Assembly (NCBI GenBank): GCA_030950375.1
Contig: JAUZRN010000037.1
Coordinates: 1-44,609 of the forward strand
Origin: Rhodothermus sp.
GTDB lineage: Bacteria > Bacteroidota > Rhodothermia > Rhodothermales > Rhodothermaceae
DNA length: 44,609 nucleotides
Reading direction: 5' to 3'
Below are positions 7,505 through 15,492 of the stretch, piece after piece (within the stretch, counting starts at the first letter, position 1; each line of letters starts with the position of its first letter). The notes below the pieces were generated by a model, which was not told the origin of the DNA, did not search any database, and worked only from the letters and a program-made list of their open reading frames with translations. A program made the translations under genes and the position numbers.

Positions 7505-8461
7505 TTAGCTGCCGGTCAATCCCAGCCGCTGCTTGAAATATTCCAGCGTACGCCGCAATCCTTCCCGCCGACTCACTTTTGGTTCCCAGCCCAGCACCCG
7601 ACGGGCCAGGGAGATGTCGGGCTGCCGCACCTTCGGATCGTCGGCCGGCAACGGCTTGAAGATGATCTCACTTTTGCTGCCGGTCAGCTCAATGATTTCT
7701 CTGGCGAATTCCAGAATGGAGATCTCTTCGGGGTTCCCGATATTGACGGGCCCAACGTAATTACTCATCAGGAGGCGATAGATGCCCTCGACCAGATCGT
7801 CGATGTACTGGAACGAGCGGGTCTGGCTGCCATCACCATAAACCGTAAGCGGCTCGCCTTTGAGCGCCTGCGTCATGAACGTTGGCAGCGCTCGCCCATC
7901 GTCGAGCCGCATCCGAGGGCCGTAGGTGTTAAAGATCCGAACGATGCGCACCTCGACGCCGTGGTAGCGATGATAGGCCATCGTGATGGCCTCGGCAAAC
8001 CGCTTGGCTTCATCGTAGACGCCCCGTAACCCGACTGGATTCACGTTGCCCCAGTAGTCCTCAGGCTGCGGATGCACCAGCGGATCGCCATACACCTCGC
8101 TGGTCGAGGCCAGCAGAAAGCGGGCGCCTTTGGCCTTGGCCAATCCCAGGGCCTTGTGTGTTCCCAGCGCTCCTACTTTAAGCGTCTGGATCGGATACTT
8201 CAGATAGTCGGCCGGAGAAGCCGGACTGGCAAAGTGCAGCACATAGTCGAGCGGTCCCTCCACGTAGATGAAGTTGGTGACATCATGATGGATGAAATGG
8301 AACCGCTCGTGGCCGATCAGATGCGCAATATTATCCGGAGAGCCCGTAATAAAGTTATCCATGCAGATCACTTCATGGCCTTCGGCCAGGAATCGCTCGC
8401 ATAGATGCGATCCGATGAATCCGGCTCCCCCCGTTATGAGCGTACGCGGTGGACGATTCAT
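7505..8461 (-). CDS. uxs: UDP-glucuronate decarboxylase (UDP-xylose synthase)
   Basis: A 318-residue short-chain dehydrogenase of the extended type. It shows the NAD-binding [10 protein letters not shown] (11-20), the STSEVYGD segment with the catalytic serine/threonine region (119-126) and the catalytic Tyr-Lys pair in GVYDEAKR (148-154; Tyr149, Lys153). The MDNFITG and [10 protein letters not shown] segments are typical of UXS, which decarboxylates UDP-glucuronate to UDP-xylose via a 4-keto intermediate. Its ATG lies inside the end of the UDP-glucose dehydrogenase gene (4-base overlap), whose product is its substrate, so the two steps are consecutive and probably translationally coupled. 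The next gene begins 28 bases downstream. Confidence 0.93.
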   Translation of the reverse strand: MNRPPRTLITGGAGFIGSHLCERFLAEGHEVICMDNFITGSPDNIAHLIGHERFHFIHHDVTNFIYVEGPLDYVLHFASPASPADYLKYPIQTLKVGALGTHKALGLAKAKGARFLLASTSEVYGDPLVHPQPEDYWGNVNPVGLRGVYDEAKRFAEAITMAYHRYHGVEVRIVRIFNTYGPRMRLDDGRALPTFMTQALKGEPLTVYGDGSQTRSFQYIDDLVEGIYRLLMSNYVGPVNIGNPEEISILEFAREIIELTGSKSEIIFKPLPADDPKVRQPDISLARRVLGWEPKVSRREGLRRTLEYFKQRLGLTGS

Positions 8462-9855
8462 GCGCCTTCCTTTCCATCGGTGGTGCTGGTGGCCAGAAGC
8501 GCGCGTTCAGGATTGGCATGCGGTGGATAGTGTGGCCGGCCGATCGAGTAATATTCAAAACCCATCTCGGCCATGCGCTTCGGATGATACAGATTACGGC
8601 CATCAAAGATCAGCGGCCGCGCCAGTCGATCCCGCATGCGCTGGAAGTCCGGACGGCGGAATTCGTTCCATTCCGTGCAGATGATCAATGCCTCGGCCCC
8701 CTCAAGCGCCTCATACATACCCGGAGCATATTGAATCGCTTCACCAAAGACAGCCCGCGTATTTTCCATGGCTTCCGGATCAAAGACCACAAGGTCAGCG
8801 CCGTACGCCAGCAGCTTGCGAATGATAACATGCGCCGGCGCTTCGCGTACATCGTCGGTATTGGCCTTAAAGGCCAGTCCCCAGATGGCCAGCCGCCGAC
8901 CTTCAAGCTGTCCGTTAAAGCGGGCATAGACGCGTTCGGCCAGCAACTGCCGCTGACGTTCGTTGACCTCAAGCACCGCCTTCAGAATCTGAAATTCATA
9001 GCCGTATGCCTCAGCCGTGCGGGCCAGCGCTTTGACATCCTTAGGAAAGCAGCTGCCGCCAAAGCCAATGCCTGCATACAGGAATTGCTTGCCAATCCGG
9101 CTGTCGAGTCCAATTCCACGCCGCACCTCATCGACGTTAGCCCCGACACGTTCGCACACATTGGCAATTTCGTTCATAAACGTAATCTTTGTGGCCAGGA
9201 AAGCATTGGCGGCATACTTGGTCATTTCCGAACTGCGTTCATCCATGACCAGAATGGGATTGCCCTGGCGTACGAACGGCTCGTAGAGTTGCGTCATGAT
9301 CTCGGCCGCGCGCGGACTCCGCGTGCCGATGATCACACGCTCGGGCTTCATAAAATCATCGACAGCCACTCCCTCCCGGAGAAATTCAGGATTGGAGACC
9401 ACATCGAACTGCTCCTCGGCCTTCAGGCCATGGGCTTCGAAAATTTCCCGCACACGATCGGCCGTCCCGACAGGTACTGTGCTCTTGTTGACAATGATCT
9501 TGTAGCCGGTCTCCGGATGCGCTGCCATCCACCGAGCAATCTGTTCCGCAACCCCCAGCACGTAAGAAAGATCAGCCGAACCATCATTGTCAGGTGGCGT
9601 GGGCAATGCCAGAAAGATCACTTCGCTTTCAGGTAAAGCCGCTTCCAGCGACGTGGTAAAGTGCAACCGCCCTTCTCGTCGGTTTCGCTCATAGTAAATT
9701 TCCAGACCAGGCTCAAAGATCGGCAGTTCTCCCCGGTTCAACCGATCAATTTTCTGCGCGTCAATGTCCACGCAGATCACTTCATTGCCCATCTCGGCAA
9801 AGCAGGTGCCCGTTACCAGGCCAACGTATCCTGTCCCAACAATGGCCAGCTTCAT
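8458..9855 (-). CDS. ugd: UDP-glucose 6-dehydrogenase
   Basis: This 465-residue protein oxidises UDP-glucose to UDP-glucuronate with two NAD+. The Rossmann start is [16 protein letters not shown]. The substrate-binding NPEFLREG lies at 155-162, and the catalytic cysteine is Cys269 in [12 protein letters not shown]. Length and motif order match the usual family. It is the first gene of the unit running down to 3926; about 216 bases upstream (9856-10071) are free of genes and should hold the promoter, though I see no convincing consensus there. The overlapping next gene consumes its product. Confidence 0.95.
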   Translation of the reverse strand: MKLAIVGTGYVGLVTGTCFAEMGNEVICVDIDAQKIDRLNRGELPIFEPGLEIYYERNRREGRLHFTTSLEAALPESEVIFLALPTPPDNDGSADLSYVLGVAEQIARWMAAHPETGYKIIVNKSTVPVGTADRVREIFEAHGLKAEEQFDVVSNPEFLREGVAVDDFMKPERVIIGTRSPRAAEIMTQLYEPFVRQGNPILVMDERSSEMTKYAANAFLATKITFMNEIANVCERVGANVDEVRRGIGLDSRIGKQFLYAGIGFGGSCFPKDVKALARTAEAYGYEFQILKAVLEVNERQRQLLAERVYARFNGQLEGRRLAIWGLAFKANTDDVREAPAHVIIRKLLAYGADLVVFDPEAMENTRAVFGEAIQYAPGMYEALEGAEALIICTEWNEFRRPDFQRMRDRLARPLIFDGRNLYHPKRMAEMGFEYYSIGRPHYPPHANPERALLATSTTDGKEGA

Positions 9856-10071
9856 CGTTTGTCCTTATCGTTTAATGGATACAGCCAGATAAATCACTCC
9901 ATCGTTCTAAGAAAAGCCATACGTCCCCTACCTGCATGCGCCTGTGGCGAATATGCCCCTGCACTTTTTGCGAGCTTTTATACAGCAATTTGACCTCTTA
10001 ACGCGCCAACAAAGCATGAAGATGCCCTTGAATCGTAACTCCGTGGGCTTTTCACGAAATTCCTGTCTCTT

Positions 10072-10527
10072 CTATGACAGCAACCCTCCGAACAATCCGC
10101 TTATCCCCAGCAGGCCCAACAACACTACCCCCAGACATCCTTTACGTTGCTTCGTGATGGCAGTTACACGCGGCAATTGGCTATCGCGTTCAACGGTTGC
10201 CCGAGAGCGCAACGAACGGGTGCTTTGCCTGGATGTCTGTTGCTGCAGGCGCCGTTGTAACGCTTCGATCTGTCGGATCAACCGGATCAGCCGCGCGCTG
10301 GGTCCTCGCTGCTGCTCAATCCGTCGGGCCTGCTCAAATGCCTCCAGTGCCTGCTCCAGTTTGCCCTGTTCTGCGTAGAGTGTGCCCAACCGCTCGTAGG
10401 TAAAGCTCAGATCACAGCCTTCACGGGCGTTGGCTTCATAAAGCGCCTGGGCCTCAGCCTTACGGCCAGCCTTTTCCAGCGCCTCAGCCTGTTCATTGCG
10501 GGCAAACCAGTGCGCACGCTGTTTCAT
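10072..10527 (-). CDS. Small TPR protein with a C-terminal membrane segment
   Basis: A 151-residue protein with two tetratricopeptide-like helical pairs near the start (ARNEQAEALEKAGRKAEAQA and TLYAEQGKLEQALEAFEQAR), then a polar coiled-coil-like stretch (LIRLIRQIEALQRRLQQQ). A hydrophobic end, GCLGVVLLGLLGISGLFGGL, could make it a tail-anchored membrane protein. I recognise no specific family; TPRs suggest a protein-binding role. A GTG at 10563 would extend the frame by 12 residues; I prefer the ATG at 10527 because the extra residues look unrelated to the TPR fold, but neither start has a clear ribosome-binding site. It is divergent from manC. Confidence 0.65.
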   Translation of the reverse strand: MKQRAHWFARNEQAEALEKAGRKAEAQALYEANAREGCDLSFTYERLGTLYAEQGKLEQALEAFEQARRIEQQRGPSARLIRLIRQIEALQRRLQQQTSRQSTRSLRSRATVERDSQLPRVTAITKQRKGCLGVVLLGLLGISGLFGGLLS

Positions 10528-10578
10528 TACGAAGCACCGGATGAAGAGCGAAATGGGCGGCACAAGAATAAAAGCATA

Positions 10579-10593
10579 CCGTATTTTTTACGG
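10579..10593. promoter_or_regulatory. Inverted repeat in the divergent TPR-protein/manC intergenic region
   Basis: CCGTA and TACGG flank five T in the 165-base region between the two divergent starts. It might be a regulator site or merely a chance palindrome. I see no clear promoter boxes around it. Confidence 0.25.
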
Positions 10594-10692
10594 AAGCGTC
10601 GCAACTTGCATTGAGCCCTGCTCGTTCGCGCAACGCTTGCCTGTAGAGAAGCATCCCTGTCCATTGCGTTTCACCAAACCGGATCGAGATCT

Positions 10693-11769
10693 ATGTTACA
10701 TGCGGTCATTATGGCGGGCGGCATTGGCAGCCGCTTCTGGCCCAAGAGTCGTATCGACCATCCCAAGCAGTTTTTAAAAGTGTTCGGAGAAGCAACCCTG
10801 TTGCAGAACACGGTAGCTCGCCTGCAGGGCCTCATACCCCTTGAGCAATGCCATATCGTCACCCACCAGCGCTACGTGGAAAAAACACGCGAGCAATTGC
10901 CCACTCTACCCTCCGAAAACATTCTGGCCGAGCCTATCGGACGCAACACGGCCCCCTGCATCACCTATGCTGCCATCAGGCTGCTGGCTCAGGACCCTGA
11001 TGCGCTCATGGTCGTGCTACCGGCTGACCACGTGATCCGCAATGTGCGGGCTTTCCATGAGACGCTGCGCGTCGCCATTGAAAAAGCTCAAGAACCAGGT
11101 ACCCTGGTAACCATTGGCATCAAGCCCACCTACCCGGCCACCGGCTACGGCTATATTCAGTTCGAGGGCTCGGCCGAACACCTGTTCGAGGAGCTGCGGC
11201 CGTACCGGGTACGGACCTTTGCCGAAAAGCCGGATCTGGCTACAGCCGAACGCTTCCTGGACTCGGGCGACTTCCTCTGGAACAGCGGCATGTTTATCTG
11301 GCGTGCCGATGCGATCCTGGCCGAAGTGCAACGCTATCTACCAGATCTCTACGAAGCCTTTGCCCCGCTACAGCAGGCTATTGGCACCCCCGACGAACCC
11401 CGGCTCGTCGAACAGGCCTATCAAACCTGCCCCAGCATCTCCATCGACTACGGCGTAATGGAACGCTCCCAGAACGCCTGGGTCGTACCCGGTAATTTCG
11501 AGTGGAGTGACGTGGGTGACTGGCGCGCCGTTTACGACCTCAGCCCCAAAGATCAGCTGGGCAATGCGCTCAAGGGACAGGTTATCGTGCGCGACGCCAG
11601 CCGAAACTATGTGGATACGGACAAACGCCTCGTGGTACTCATCGGCATCCACGATACCGCCGTCATCGATACCGATGATGCCCTGCTGATCTGTAACCTC
11701 GACAGTACCCAGCAGGTGAAAAACGTCGTCGAATACCTCCAGGCCCACAACCTGGCGCAATATCTCTGA
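10693..11769 (+). CDS. manC: Mannose-1-phosphate guanylyltransferase
   Basis: The 358-residue enzyme makes GDP-mannose from mannose-1-phosphate and GTP. It has the pyrophosphorylase signature GGIGSRFWPKSR (9-20) with Lys25 in HPKQF, then EPIGRNTAPC, LPADHVI, the sugar-binding EKPD and the FLWNSGMF segment. It lacks the C-terminal phosphomannose isomerase domain of the long bifunctional form, so it is the single-function type. It is transcribed alone and ends in a strong terminator. With UDP-GlcA and UDP-xylose made next door it adds to a nucleotide-sugar cluster for surface glycans; that link is inference. Confidence 0.93.
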   Translation: MLHAVIMAGGIGSRFWPKSRIDHPKQFLKVFGEATLLQNTVARLQGLIPLEQCHIVTHQRYVEKTREQLPTLPSENILAEPIGRNTAPCITYAAIRLLAQDPDALMVVLPADHVIRNVRAFHETLRVAIEKAQEPGTLVTIGIKPTYPATGYGYIQFEGSAEHLFEELRPYRVRTFAEKPDLATAERFLDSGDFLWNSGMFIWRADAILAEVQRYLPDLYEAFAPLQQAIGTPDEPRLVEQAYQTCPSISIDYGVMERSQNAWVVPGNFEWSDVGDWRAVYDLSPKDQLGNALKGQVIVRDASRNYVDTDKRLVVLIGIHDTAVIDTDDALLICNLDSTQQVKNVVEYLQAHNLAQYL

Positions 11770-11836
11770 AAACGCGCTCCCACCCTCTTTGACGTACCGG
11801 CTATCTCCGGACGCCTCCAGGGCCCTTCCCGTTTAC

Positions 11837-11870
11837 AACGGCGCAGGCTGCACAGGCCGCGCCGTTTTTT
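11837..11870 (+). terminator. Intrinsic terminator after manC
   Basis: AACGGCGC (11837-11844) pairs with GCGCCGTT (11859-11866), with further GGC/GCC pairing possible inside the loop. A run of six T covers 11865-11870. Confidence 0.9.
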
Positions 11871-11949
11871 ATGGTCCGTTCTTCACACATGCTTGACAAC
11901 TTACCCGCATCCTTTGTCATCGCTCGACGTAAACTCATACGTCATTTAA

Positions 11950-11963
11950 TGACCAATCAGTCA
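11950..11963. promoter_or_regulatory. Candidate operator of the TetR-type regulator
   Basis: TGACCAATCAGTCA is an imperfect dyad (TGAC, six bases, GTCA) of the shape often bound by TetR/AcrR repressors. It sits 18 bases before the chosen ATG at 11982. A possible promoter upstream has TTGACA at 11893-11898 and CCTTTG ending at 11916. Binding here would block expression of the regulator and the efflux genes behind it. The motif match is visual only. Confidence 0.4.
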
Positions 11964-11981
11964 CTTTTCGACCAGAAATTC

Positions 11982-12650
11982 ATGGAAACCCCTGCGCTTT
12001 CCCGTAAAGAGCGCGAACGGCTCATGCGTCGACAGGCGATGCTGGAAGCAGCGCGAGCCGTTTTCGCAGAAAAAGGGTATGTCGATGCCACGCTGGACGA
12101 AATCGCCCAGCGCGCCGAGTTTGGCAAAGGCACGCTGTACAATTACTTCCCGGGAGGCAAAGACGAGCTGTTTTTTGCTGTCTTTGAAGAGATCTTCGCA
12201 CAATTCCGTCAATTGATCGAGACGTCCTTTGCCGGGGCTTCCTCATTTCGGGAGGGGTTTGAGGCGTTTCTGCGGGCCAGCTTTCAATTCTTTGAGCAAC
12301 ACCGTGACATGCTTTTGCTCGTCACGCGGGAGTCACAGCGCATGCTTGTCAGCCCCGATCCAGAGCGAGCCGCCTTTTTCCAGCGCCATCATACCGCTTT
12401 TCTGCAGCTCCTGACCCGACACATTCAGACAGCCATCGAGCGGGGAGAAGTACGACCATTGCCGGCAGAGGCGGTGGCGCATACCATTCTGGGGAATCTG
12501 CACGGGCTGGCTATGCATCGCCTGCTCAAAGAGTGTGCGGTTGGTAAACCGGACCATCATCTCGGTACCACGGAAGAAGCTACCCGCTTTCTTTCGACGC
12601 TGCTGCTGGAAGGCTTATTGAACCGAACGCAATCCTCGGAAGCGCCATGA
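11982..12650 (+). CDS. TetR/AcrR-family transcriptional regulator
   Basis: A 222-residue protein with an N-terminal helix-turn-helix: after a basic start, AARAVFAEKGYVDATLDEIA and AEFGKGTLYNYFPGGKDEL are the classic TetR_N helices. The C-terminal ligand-binding half is all-helical and divergent, as usual. The frame is open upstream to 11871, but those starts would overlap the terminator or the candidate operator, so METPALSRKERERLM at 11982 is preferred. Its last four bases overlap the start of the TolC-type gene, so it is the first gene of the efflux operon and probably its autorepressor. The inducing ligand is unknown. Confidence 0.88.
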   Translation: METPALSRKERERLMRRQAMLEAARAVFAEKGYVDATLDEIAQRAEFGKGTLYNYFPGGKDELFFAVFEEIFAQFRQLIETSFAGASSFREGFEAFLRASFQFFEQHRDMLLLVTRESQRMLVSPDPERAAFFQRHHTAFLQLLTRHIQTAIERGEVRPLPAEAVAHTILGNLHGLAMHRLLKECAVGKPDHHLGTTEEATRFLSTLLLEGLLNRTQSSEAP

Positions 12651-14263
12651 ACATCCGTCGCTGGCACATTGCAGGGCTGGCTTTTTTTATGGCTACCTGG
12701 TCGCTGGAAGCACAGCCGCTTCATGCTCCTGATACTTCTCCCCAGCCTATCGTACTGACCCTGGAAGAAGCGATCCAGATCGCACTGGTTCAGAATCGTA
12801 CGCTGCAACGTATCCGGCTGGATGTAGATAATGCTCAGGCTCAGGTGCGCGAGGCCTGGGGCCAGGTGCTCCCTCAGGTCAACCTGAGCGCTGACTATGC
12901 GCGCAATCTGAAAACCCCCAACCCTTTTGCCGGATCGGCAGCCGGTCGTTTCTTCCAGTCGTTGGGCTTCTTGGATTGGCTGGCCTACAACGAACGTGCC
13001 CGTACCGACAACAACCCGGATACCGAACCCATCTCCTTTGGCGAGTTCGTCGAGCGTCAGCAGCGGGGGCTACAAGAAGCTGGCATTCGGCCACGTGTTG
13101 GAGACAATCCCTTTGCCGTAGACAACCGGTTTACCGCTGGCATCACCATTGAACAGACGCTCTTCAGCAAAACCGCTTTTGCTGCCATCAAAGGGGCTGA
13201 AATCCTGAAGGAAATCAACCGGCGAGGCGCCACCCGACAGGAGCAATTACTGATTGATCAGGTGCGGCGGACTTTCTACGGAGCGCTACTGGCGCAGGAG
13301 CAAGCCCGCGTGATGGCTCAGAGCGTAGAACGCACCCGCGAGACGTGGCAGGAGACGATCCGGCGCGTTGCGCAGGGAGTTGCTCCCAAGTTTCAGCGCC
13401 TGAGCGTCGAAGTCGAACTGGCCAATCTGGAATCCCAGCTTATTCAGGCTCAGAACCAGGCAGCCCAGAGGCTGGATCAGCTAAAATTATTGCTGGGGAT
13501 TCCCATCGAGCAGCCGCTCCAGCTCCGGGGAACGCTGGCGGTAACCGATCCGGGCCGTTATCAACAGATCTCGTTAGAGGAGGCCGTCGCTCTGGCACTG
13601 GAACGCCGACCGGACCTGGAGCAACTGCGCCTCCAGGTCAGATTGCGCGAGGTCGATCGGGAGCTGGCCCGTGCGGCCCGCTATCCGCGTCTGAGCGCTT
13701 TTGCCAGTTTGAGCTACATCGGCAATGTGCCGGACTATCGAACGATCGTGCTATCCGACCCCAACGATCCCTTCAAATTTTCTCAGCGTACCAACAATTT
13801 CTTTGCACGCGACTACTGGAATCCGTCGGTCAACATCGGCCTGCGGCTGACCTGGACCCTGTTTTCCGGCTTTCAGACGTCGGCCCGGGTACAGCAGCGA
13901 CAGATAGCTGTCAAGCAGGCCGAACTCCAGTACCTGCAGCAACTGGAGCAGGTACGGCTGGAGGTCTTACAGGCATTACGTGATCTGGAAGCTGCCCGGA
14001 AGCGACTGGTCAGCCAGGAACGCAACGTGGAACGGGCCGAGCTGAACTATGAGCATGCCCGCATCCGTCTACGCGAGGGCGTGGCCAGTCCGCTGGAAGA
14101 GCGCGAGGCGTCCCAACAGCTGGATCAGAGTCGCCTCAACTATTTGCAGGCTGTTTACGACTATCTCACAGCACAGAGCGCTTTTGAGACGGCTGTGGGC
14201 CTGATTGCCTTACCCGGCGCGGAAGATCGCCTCATGCTGACGCTGCACAACAAAACCCGGTAG
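12647..14263 (+). CDS. TolC-family outer membrane efflux protein
   Basis: The 538-residue protein begins with a signal peptide (cleavage near SLEAQ, residue 23) and contains the two OEP repeats that build the trimeric outer-membrane and periplasmic channel. The first repeat starts at IVLTLEEAIQIALVQNRTL; the second starts at ISLEEAVALALERRPDLEQL. Both are followed by long amphipathic coiled-coil stretches. An insertion around residues 95-155 in the first repeat is longer than in E. coli TolC. It overlaps the TetR gene by 4 bases and precedes the adaptor gene by 20, forming a complete RND tripartite pump operon. Confidence 0.9.
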   Translation: MNIRRWHIAGLAFFMATWSLEAQPLHAPDTSPQPIVLTLEEAIQIALVQNRTLQRIRLDVDNAQAQVREAWGQVLPQVNLSADYARNLKTPNPFAGSAAGRFFQSLGFLDWLAYNERARTDNNPDTEPISFGEFVERQQRGLQEAGIRPRVGDNPFAVDNRFTAGITIEQTLFSKTAFAAIKGAEILKEINRRGATRQEQLLIDQVRRTFYGALLAQEQARVMAQSVERTRETWQETIRRVAQGVAPKFQRLSVEVELANLESQLIQAQNQAAQRLDQLKLLLGIPIEQPLQLRGTLAVTDPGRYQQISLEEAVALALERRPDLEQLRLQVRLREVDRELARAARYPRLSAFASLSYIGNVPDYRTIVLSDPNDPFKFSQRTNNFFARDYWNPSVNIGLRLTWTLFSGFQTSARVQQRQIAVKQAELQYLQQLEQVRLEVLQALRDLEAARKRLVSQERNVERAELNYEHARIRLREGVASPLEEREASQQLDQSRLNYLQAVYDYLTAQSAFETAVGLIALPGAEDRLMLTLHNKTR

Positions 14264-14283
14264 TTTTCTCAAGCTGGACCACC

Positions 14284-15474
14284 ATGAAAACAATTATGCA
14301 TCTAACCGGATGGATTCGCTGGACGGCCCTTGTGGGTTCTGTGCTGGTACTGCTAAATGGATGCGCATCGCCGGATGCTTCGGCGCCCGCATCGGATACG
14401 GCATTGGCTGCCGCCAAACGGCGCGTACGCGTTGAACTGCTTGAGCTGCATCCTACTCGGTTTGTGGACTGGATTGAGCTGACGGGCACGGTCGAAGCCA
14501 TCTACGATGCCACGCTTTCAGCACAGGCTTCTGGTACCGTTGAGTACCTGGCCCCGCTGGGCCGGCAGGTCGAGGCAGGCGCTGTACTGGCGCGCCTGGA
14601 TCAGACGCTGGCGCGTGCTGCGCTCAAGCAGGCCGAGGCGCAGCTGGCCAGTGCCCGGGCCGCTTACAAGCTGGCGTTGGACAATTTCCAGCGTCAGGAG
14701 CCGCTTTTTCGCGACTCGATCATCAGCGCCCTGGAGTTTGAGCACGTCCGGGCGCAGCGGGACCAGGCTGTGGCCCAGCTCCGCTTAGCCGAGGCAGCTC
14801 TTGAACAGGCCCGCAAGCAACTGGCCCACACGGTCATCAAAGCACCGTTTGCCGGAACCGTTGAGGCGCATTTTGTGGACGTGGGCGAGCAGATTGCTAT
14901 AGGACAACCCGTGGTGCGCCTGGTCAACCTGCATAAGATGAAAGTGCGTGCGGGTGTCCCCGAACGCTATGCCCGTGACATCCATGTCGGTACCCCTGTC
15001 GAACTCCACTTTCAGACTTATGGACTGCCTCCCCAACAGGCAGTCGTCACGTTTGTAGGTAGCGCCATCGATCCGGCCAATCGCACCTTTCCTATAGAGG
15101 TGCAGCTGGACTCCTCCGGCGACCAGCTCAAGCCAGAGATGGTTGTACGCGTGCGCCTTGTCCGGCAGATACGTGACAGCGTAATGGTCGTCCCGCTGCC
15201 CGCTGTACTACGCGACGAGACCGGAACCAGTGTGTTCGTGGCCGACACGTCCAAGGCAGGGTTGGTCGCTCGTCAACGCTATGTAGTGCTGGGCCCTTCC
15301 TCTGGAGGTCTGGTAGTCGTTAGCCAGGGCCTTCACTTTGGCGAACGGGTGGTCGTGCTCGGACAGCATGATCTGGGCGACGGCGACCTGCTGGAAGTGC
15401 TGCAGACTTACACCCGTGCGACCCAGGCGGCCCATGCTACCACCGACAGCATCCGTACCCTTCAGACGCCGTAA
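14284..15474 (+). CDS. RND efflux periplasmic adaptor lipoprotein (MFP/HlyD type)
   Basis: The 396-residue adaptor bridges permease and TolC channel. The signal ends in the lipobox LLNGC with Cys27, so it is anchored by lipid. The order is typical: a beta-barrel/lipoyl half (AQASGTVEYLAPLGRQVEAG), an alpha-helical hairpin (about 95-150, ALKQAEAQLASARAAYKLAL), the second lipoyl half (VIKAPFAGTVEAHFVDVGEQ), then the beta-barrel and membrane-proximal domains (PEMVVRVRLV). It sits between the outer-membrane channel gene and the permease gene with 20- and 18-base gaps, clearly co-transcribed. Confidence 0.92.
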   Translation: MKTIMHLTGWIRWTALVGSVLVLLNGCASPDASAPASDTALAAAKRRVRVELLELHPTRFVDWIELTGTVEAIYDATLSAQASGTVEYLAPLGRQVEAGAVLARLDQTLARAALKQAEAQLASARAAYKLALDNFQRQEPLFRDSIISALEFEHVRAQRDQAVAQLRLAEAALEQARKQLAHTVIKAPFAGTVEAHFVDVGEQIAIGQPVVRLVNLHKMKVRAGVPERYARDIHVGTPVELHFQTYGLPPQQAVVTFVGSAIDPANRTFPIEVQLDSSGDQLKPEMVVRVRLVRQIRDSVMVVPLPAVLRDETGTSVFVADTSKAGLVARQRYVVLGPSSGGLVVVSQGLHFGERVVVLGQHDLGDGDLLEVLQTYTRATQAAHATTDSIRTLQTP

Positions 15475-15492
15475 CCCAACTGGTTTGGAGCC

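Noticed and set aside
8449-9636. Plus-strand open frame of 395 codons opposite ugd
   Set aside because: It is antisense to the fully conserved UDP-glucose dehydrogenase and has no domain pattern; a shadow of its codon usage.
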